From Pampus argenteus (taxonomy: Eukaryota > Chordata > Actinopteri > Scombriformes > Stromateidae), in contig CM072878.1 in assembly GCA_036937835.1 (NCBI GenBank), forward strand, positions 6,240,501-6,304,500: DNA of 64,000 nucleotides. Reading direction: 5' to 3'. The notes below the pieces were generated by a model. It saw nothing but the letters and a program-made list of their open reading frames with translations. It searched no databases and was not told the DNA's origin. Both the position numbers and the translations under genes were made by a program. Of the stretch, positions 57,891 to 64,000 are shown piece after piece (the first letter of the stretch is position 1; each line of letters starts with the position of its first letter).

Positions 57891-60800
57891 TTTTATATTC
57901 TGCCAAGATCTAATCTATATTTAATTAATAAAAGTTTGATAACAGTTGTCCCTCCAGACTGTAGCGCTCATATCTTGTTTGTCTGTACTTTCCTCCATCT
58001 GCCAATTCCTCAGAAAACTGGCAGCTCTGTGCGACTACCAGTAATACATCTATCCGAGCGTATCTCTTAATTGCTACCCTCACTGTCAAATGTTTCAGCT
58101 GTGACACCTTGGGTGTGTCTAGACAGGAAGCAGCAGTCTTAGCAGCCTGCCAGGCAAATTCAGTTCCTCTCACCCACTCATATACTGTGCTAGCCAGGGG
58201 AAGTGGGAGAGATGGTACAGAGGGAATAATAATAATATATATATATGACTGGGATGGCACAAACTTTACAAAGGAACTTACAGTAAGTGTACAGTCTGAG
58301 TCTATTCTAACTGTGCATACATTGCAGACATCATTTATTTCAAGGCTGTGAGGTTTGAATGCTCTAATTGTTGGAATCGGACAAATAATCATTGACTCCT
58401 GTCCCTTCCTTTCCATCTGAGATTCCTGAGGCCCCACCACTGTCTGTGTGTCACTTGGCAATGCTGTGATACAACATCTCGAGTTGACAGACCGGAGAAT
58501 TATCCTTATAATAGCCCAGTTTGTCACTATGCAGTCATCATGACCATTATACATGTCCAAACAAGTTAAATCACTGTCTGAGGCAAACCGATTTATGTTA
58601 TCTGTCACCACATGCCGCAGCGGATCAAAATGTTTTATTATTATTTTTTTTTAATACATTCAAGCTTCATTTTGCGATAGATTTAATTTACCTTCTGATT
58701 CCTCCATAGGAAGAAACGGATGTTTAGAATCTATTGCTCTTCAACTCATCCGACCAAGTAAATCTTAAAACTGCGATCTTTGTCTTTATATGGGTGAGTC
58801 ACAGGCTGCCACGAAAATGTCTGTCTGTCAAACAGTGAAGCTGAGTGACGGGCAGCCGAGCGTTTCAGATCACAAACGCGGTGCAGTTTCGGTGGGAGAG
58901 CTGCTCGTCTTACATTGATGCCCCTTTGAGAAGCTCTCACACCGTCTCTGAATCAGTGATGACCTTTTGTTTTGATCATATCTCCTGATTTGTTATTGTT
59001 GGAATGGGTAACTGGTACTTTGGAGTTTACAGAGCCAGTACTCAGTCTGTTTTTATGTGAATATTGTAGTTTCAGTTAGTGAATCATGAGGCCTAAGGTT
59101 TATGTCTTTTCCATTTCAGATCATTAGCGTGGTAAATAAACTACCCTTCATCCCACAACACAAGGTAGCTGTCAGGCTTAGTGGGGAGAATTAACCGTCA
59201 GCCTATTAAATTATAACCTATCGAGACTTTTTCTTTTTTTAATTGACTTTCAAAGGAAAGAAAATCAATTCGATAAAGATGCCTACGTGACGTGTTACTC
59301 TGGAAAATGTTTGAGTAGCTACCCTCAAAGCTGCAGCAATGAAGAAAGCATCAAGCTCAGAGTCTCTTCAGCATGGCTGCATCGCAGACAGGGGATACAT
59401 ACCTCTCAGCCATTGCACGCTTCTTCCATTAGAGCATCACCAGAATATCACCTCTTCCTCTGCTGCTTTTCTCTTTTTAAGTGTTTTATAGCATCGCAGG
59501 GCACATCTATGTTTTAGTGGGGCCTGAGTGTGATTTGTATGCATGGAGTGTAGCTGCCCTCACTGTTTCCTGGCGAGAATAAGACATCCGTAGGGCAGAC
59601 ATTCTGCCCTGCCAAGAGTAAGAGATCCACTAAGAACCAGTGTCAGCTGGGCTTGCTTGAATAGTGCTTTATTCACCCCCTCACCACCCCTCACTGAGTC
59701 TGTCAGGTGCTTTCGTATAAGGAGAACACGTTTGAACAGTTCATCTATGGCTTAATTTCCCATGGTAGGATGTAAAGCTTGTAAAGTTTCACTAGAGCCA
59801 AAGAGTAAAATGAGAAGAGGAGAGGGGTTTTTTTTTAAGCCATGTGACAGCAAAAAAAAAATTTGGCAGTTGAAAAGACTCAATTAGTTTTTGATGTCAT
59901 CAAAATCTAGTCTCTATCCTGATGCATAAAACACATGATTTCTCTTACGTGAGATTAAAGCCTCCCAGAGTCTCTCACACCCTACGTACTGTATTTCTGC
60001 TGGGTTATGCTTCACCCAATTCTGTTATCAATTTATGTGCAACATCGAATCAAAGCTGACATTGAGAAAAAGTTATTTCACCCCACATAGTTGCAGATCT
60101 ATAGCTATTTATAGCCATGCTGACAATAAAAAAAGAAAAGAAAATGAAAAGCTAAATCCGAGTAATGACATTAACATTGTTCCCTGTAGTTCATGGCATT
60201 AAAAATATAAATATGTGCGTATATCTGTTGGTCCATGGTGTACTTATTTCATGCATATATTGTACTACAATCCATTGCGGTGAGGTATTTTAATGAAGAG
60301 AAGAACAATGATCATCTTAATGCTTTTATTAGGTCTCACTAGTGAAAAGCAGTGGGGATATGTTTCTACCCGCTGAGCAGCCATTTCAGCAACACCATCC
60401 TTCACACTGATCCACTAACACACACAGTCATACCGAAGACCTGCAAAGTACAACCACACTTTAATGTTTAGACTGCACACTCGCTAACGGCCGTGTTTTT
60501 TTACTTAGGAGAATATTTTTCGTTCCCTTTCCAATTTTTTTATTTTTTATTATTATTATTATTTTACTTCCTTTCCCTACTTAAACTTTTACTATCCAGC
60601 CAGTTTGGAAATTAGTTGCTTCCCCAAACTCCAGGAAAAATGTTATTAGTTGTCGCTGCTAGATATAAGTGTGTAAAACATTCACTGAAAAGCAATTGAA
60701 CTAGGTAATACTTTATTTATATTTTGAATTTAATACCACATTTCATTTGTGTGTCTGACTGGTTAATATCGAATCCACTTGTGAACAAAGTAATTTTGGT

Positions 60801-61448
60801 CTACATACACTGATGTTTCTAAATTCATGCAAACGGCCATTGCATTAATCAAAAAGGTTGATTAAAAAAAGCAGCTATGTAGATTTATTGTGCATACAAA
60901 ATCATTTCCAGCAATCAGTCCATTCTCTTACAGGGATTTAAATGTAATCATGAACAAAAGGGACGTAATGGAAATCTTGTTGAATAGAAAATCCCCGTTG
61001 TATGCATCCGGTCATTTCCTCTTTCAGTGATCCATGTCCTGTGTGTTCAGATGCAGAAGAAGTTTCCTCCTTTTCTCTGCTCAGGATCCCGTTATGACAT
61101 CACATGAGTATCAGTAGTCAGAAGGGTGATGCAACAAGATGGAAACCGCTCCTGCTGGGTTCACGTTTATAGTACCGTTCACCCCAGGGGGCTTCTTCTA
61201 CTACTTACCACATCCCCACCCCGACCCTCTGTCCCTCTCGTTCTCATCGGTTATATCACTCATCGTATCCGTTCTCACGATCAGATCAAGGCGTCCTGTA
61301 CGGAGCGCTGTGTTCATTTTGACTGTGCTGTTCGCTTGTGTAACAAGATTAAGGCATCTCCATTCCTGCCCGACCTGATCAGGATGACTTTGAGATTAAT
61401 TTGGAAGTCTTTCAAGACTAATGTGACTGTGTGCTTTCTTTCCCGCAG

Positions 61449-61541
61449 ATCCTCGCTGACATGCCCTCACTGTCTGAAACAGAGCAACACCTTTGACCCC
61501 TTTCTCTGCATCTCACTGCCTATTCCTCTTCGCCAGACCAG
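61449..61541 (+). CDS. usp43: USP43-like protease, exon 4 (start of the zinc finger)
   Basis: A 93-base exon, acceptor CCCGCAG and donor GTGAGC. The translation SSLTCPHCLKQSNTFDPFLC then ISLPIPLRQT is nearly identical to human USP43 as I recall it. CPHC is the first Cys pair of the zinc-binding fingers subdomain; the second pair, the catalytic His box and the long C-terminal tail must lie to the right of the window. The exon ends with two bases (AG) of an Arg codon. About 320 residues of the protein are encoded in the window. Confidence 0.95.
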
Positions 61542-62229
61542 GTGAGCTCTTCTGTCGATCCAGACTGGATGGATCGCCACGTGTTGTGCTAGTCTCTGAT
61601 GAATGATCCCCTGACTCTTTACTTTTTACTAATTAGGGTTACACTTAATTCACAGGTCACAGTGAGGGTGTTTCAACTTAGTACAAATTAACAAAAAAAC
61701 ATTTTAAAAAAATGATTGGTTGGTTGAGTTGGCAAATGCCCATTCAATATATTTGAGTTTATATGTAGTTCTTAATTTGCAAAAAAAAATGACTCTTGAC
61801 AAAAGTGAAAATAATAGTTTTCAATCTATAGTTTTGTGTGACATTACAGCATATTGGGGTTTTTGAATAATTTCTGTTTTTTTTCTGCTGTGTAACTGTT
61901 AATTCTTAAGGCATATCTTTAAAAGGGTTTTGTCATTTTTTTTATGCTCATTACCCAGAAGAAACAACCTAATATGCTTTCAAAACGGTAACGACGGCTC
62001 CCGGAGCAACGAGCACTGATGTTAACAGAGCAATCACAGCCAGTTATTGCACAAATAGACCCAATAACAACAACTCGAAGGTTCTCTTTGCAACCGTTCA
62101 TCCTCATACAATCCCCTGTACAGCACACTTACCAACTAAATCAACTTTTAATATAAAAATATATATTAATAAATCTAAAATATAACTGATTATTTCCAGC
62201 AATTTAGTATGAAATGAATTCCTAATTGA

Positions 62230-62300
62230 TGAATGTTAGCATGCTAACACTCAAAACTAAGATGGTAAAAATGATACCTGCTAAACATCAAAATGTTGGC
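62230..62300 (-). repeat. interspersed repeat, family B, short fragment
   Basis: Reads TGTTAGCATGCTAACACTCAAAACTAAGATGG then ATACCTGCTAAACATCAAAATGTTGGC, in the same order as the equivalent part of the copy at 45590-45680. Confidence 0.5.
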
Positions 62301-63124
62301 TTTATTACTGTGACTTATTAGTTTAAGTCTTATTAATAGAGCTGAAGTACAAACTGTCCCAAATAAATGATTAGTTTGAGTGCCCAGAGCAATATTAATA
62401 CACGATATCAGTACTTTTTTTAAATTCTCAATTGTTATTGTGCTCTTAACCTTAAGCTTCTGGGGGGAAAAAAGATGGTTACAATAAGATAAGAGCTGGA
62501 CGACACCCAGGTTTGTTCATGCACCACATACAGTAGGAACACAAGGTATTGTGAAGCTGGCAGGTTCGTATCAAAGAGCAAAAGCCGGTGGAAAATCCTT
62601 TGAGCTATGATAAATAATGTTGTATTCAACTTTACATCACAACAACCATTCAGCCTCCGTGTCAGGTCAACGGGGGTCAACCTATTCAGGAAATCCTGAC
62701 ATTTCCATGAAGGGAGACCCCATTCACTCTCTCTCTCTCTGTGTGTTTTATAACCAGTGCCTCTCTCACTTTATCTACATAGTAGTCTCTTACTCAGACG
62801 CACACACAAATGTCTGTTTTTTATTTGAAATTCCAAACACTGGCTTTCACTTAAATACTCACAACATGCTTACAGTACTTGTTTCTGGTCTTCTCCTGTC
62901 CTGCTATTAGTAGCTGAGATGGTGGAGCTCAGAGCTCAACACACCAGCTTACACACACCTCCTCCACCTCTACCAGACACAACTGCTGGAGTGATTTTGA
63001 TGGAAGTTAATTGTCTGACGTCAGCATCAGTTTTCAACTTTTTCAGATTTTTACTCTTTTGTTTAGAATGGTGTAACCTGAGCTGGGTATAAATATAGTT
63101 GACTAACTCTTAACCCAAACATTA

Positions 63125-63195
63125 ACCATCCATCAGTCCATGTTTAAACCACTTCTGCTGTTCAGGGTCACTGTGAAGGCTGCAGCTGAACCTAA
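63125..63195 (+). repeat. fragment of common fish repeat (CATCCAT...CAGGGTCAC type)
   Basis: Reads CATCCATCAGTCCATGTTTAAACC, then CTGCTGTTCAGGGTCACTGTGAAGG and CAGCTGAACCTAA, a diverged piece of the same broad family as 48230-48390 (the portion just before GAGCCTATCCCAGC). Confidence 0.4.
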
Positions 63196-63196
63196 C

Positions 63197-63440
63197 ATTT
63201 AAAGGAAAAGTTTCATATTTTGGGTACTACACTTCTTCGCTTTCGTGGCGAGTGTTGCATGAGAAGATCGATGCCTCTCGCATGTCGGTGAAGTAAATGC
63301 GAAGCGACACCCAGCAGCCAGTTAGCTTAGTTTAGCACAAAGCTACACCCATGAGAGTGGTATCAATCTTCTCATCTCACTCTTGGCATGTAAATAAATA
63401 CAGTAAGAGTATATCCCAAAATATCTATTGACTAACTTTA
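63197..63440. repeat. foldback interspersed repeat, family A, copy 4
   Basis: The left arm is TTTCATATTTTGGG, GAGAAGATCGATGCCTCTCGCATG and CAGCCAGTTAGCTTAGTTTAGC. The right arm, in reverse complement, is CCCATGAGAGTGGTATCAATCTTCTCATCTC and ATCCCAAAATAT. The arms pair across a short centre near 63340, giving an imperfect palindrome of about 240 bases. Confidence 0.65.
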
Positions 63441-64000
63441 TAGTCTAAAATGTACCTTTTACACATCACAGTAAAACTCTTTTTCATGATCGAACCACAG
63501 AGGTGTGTTGATCACTCTTTGCCAGGTTTCAGTCTCGCTACTTTTTCCTTCCTTTTTTAGCTTTTAGTCTTTGAAATAGTTCACACAAGTTCAGCCAACA
63601 CCCTTCTTGGGAAATTGTTTTTAAAAGCTCCGTTCTAACAGTCTGCCAAGTCGAGAGTATTTAGTCACCGTCCTTTCTTTTTTACCGTGTGGCTGATGAG
63701 GTGAGAGAAAACACTTCTGAAGGGATAAGCAGAGGAGAAAACAGATGGATTGTCTTTTGAAGCATTTTTTAAATATATTTCTGTGTGAAGAGATCTGCTC
63801 ACTCACAGCTAGATCATGTCTATAAGCCATAAACACATACTGTTTGTTACCAAACCAACATTTGCTATGCCCGGGAATCAAAACACTGGGCTCTGTCTCT
63901 TGGCAATCGAGGGCTCTTTGCATGTTGGATGATTTTGTTTACACTACATGGCTGTAAAGCTTACTCTGGGAACGTGACACAGATCTTTTGTACATGAATA

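Larger units (their letters stand above)
55648..61448 (+). other. usp43: usp43 intron 3
   Basis: A 5.8-kb intron, donor GTGAGT and acceptor TTTCCCGCAG. It carries a candidate DNA repeat with an internal LINE-like tail (57330-57890) and an unexplained 228-codon - strand open frame (57925-58611). The remainder is AT-rich with (TTA)n-like text near 60540-60560. No usp43 exon is missed in frame. Confidence 0.75.
61542..64000 (+). other. usp43: usp43 intron 4 (partial)
   Basis: Donor GTGAGC; no further exon is seen before the window ends. It contains family B-like text at 62230-62300, a fragment of a common repeat near 63125-63195 and a family A foldback (63197-63440). The remainder is AT-rich with no gene. 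Confidence 0.75.

Noticed and set aside
34839..61541. Assignment of the protease to USP31 in place of USP43
   Set aside because: USP31 shares the layout and the SVGSFM N-terminal words, but NAVVQCLSNTDLLAE, DALEF and CPHCLKQ agree with USP43. The linkage to ntn1 and a CFAP52 relic also fits USP43.
1..64000. CRISPR arrays, operons, tRNA or rRNA genes, or a prokaryote-like system
   Set aside because: The tandem repeats here are microsatellites or minisatellites without spacers. Introns and vertebrate genes rule out a bacterial origin, and no tRNA cloverleaf was found by eye.

Overview
The window is vertebrate nuclear DNA, almost certainly from a teleost and probably a spiny-rayed (percomorph) fish. 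The evidence is a small number of short exons with GT-AG splice sites, AT-rich introns and intergenic DNA rich in CA microsatellites, and several interspersed repeat families whose text I recognise as common in fish genomes. There are no bacterial features, operons, CRISPR arrays or recognisable RNA genes.

Two protein-coding genes are present, both on the + strand and both cut by a window edge. At the left (99-8931) are the last four coding exons of netrin-1 (ntn1): the end of the last laminin-type EGF module, a short linker, and the C-terminal netrin/C345C domain through to the stop codon, followed by about 2.2 kb of AT-rich 3' UTR. At the right (34839-61541) are the first four coding exons of a USP43-type ubiquitin-specific protease (usp43): a basic/acidic N-terminal region, the catalytic Cys box, the QHDA/EFLLWLLD block and the first CPHC pair of the zinc finger. 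The rest of the gene lies beyond the right edge.

The roughly 26 kb between the two genes holds no intact gene. At 31978-32170 it does hold one exon-like block that translates as a WD40 repeat of CFAP52 (WDR16). In human (from memory) the order is NTN1-STX8-CFAP52-USP43, with CFAP52 and USP43 in the same orientation, so this block sits where a decayed cfap52 locus would be expected. It looks like a gene fossil left when one of two duplicated teleost regions lost the gene. This is the most interesting observation in the window.

The remaining structure is mobile DNA and simple repeats: a 781-bp non-autonomous hAT element with a perfect 8-bp target-site duplication (27694-28474); a 5' hAT/ZBED fragment (38599-38910); a decayed LINE reverse-transcriptase C-terminus on the - strand nested in another repeat (about 44395-45310); a second LINE 3' end (49394-49609) and a LINE-like tail (57455-57512); four foldback copies of one long-inverted-repeat family; several copies of a second family rich in GTTAGCATGCTAAC-like text; one perfect 16-bp hairpin (34130-34170); and many microsatellites. 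I see no evidence of a new enzymatic or defence system here.
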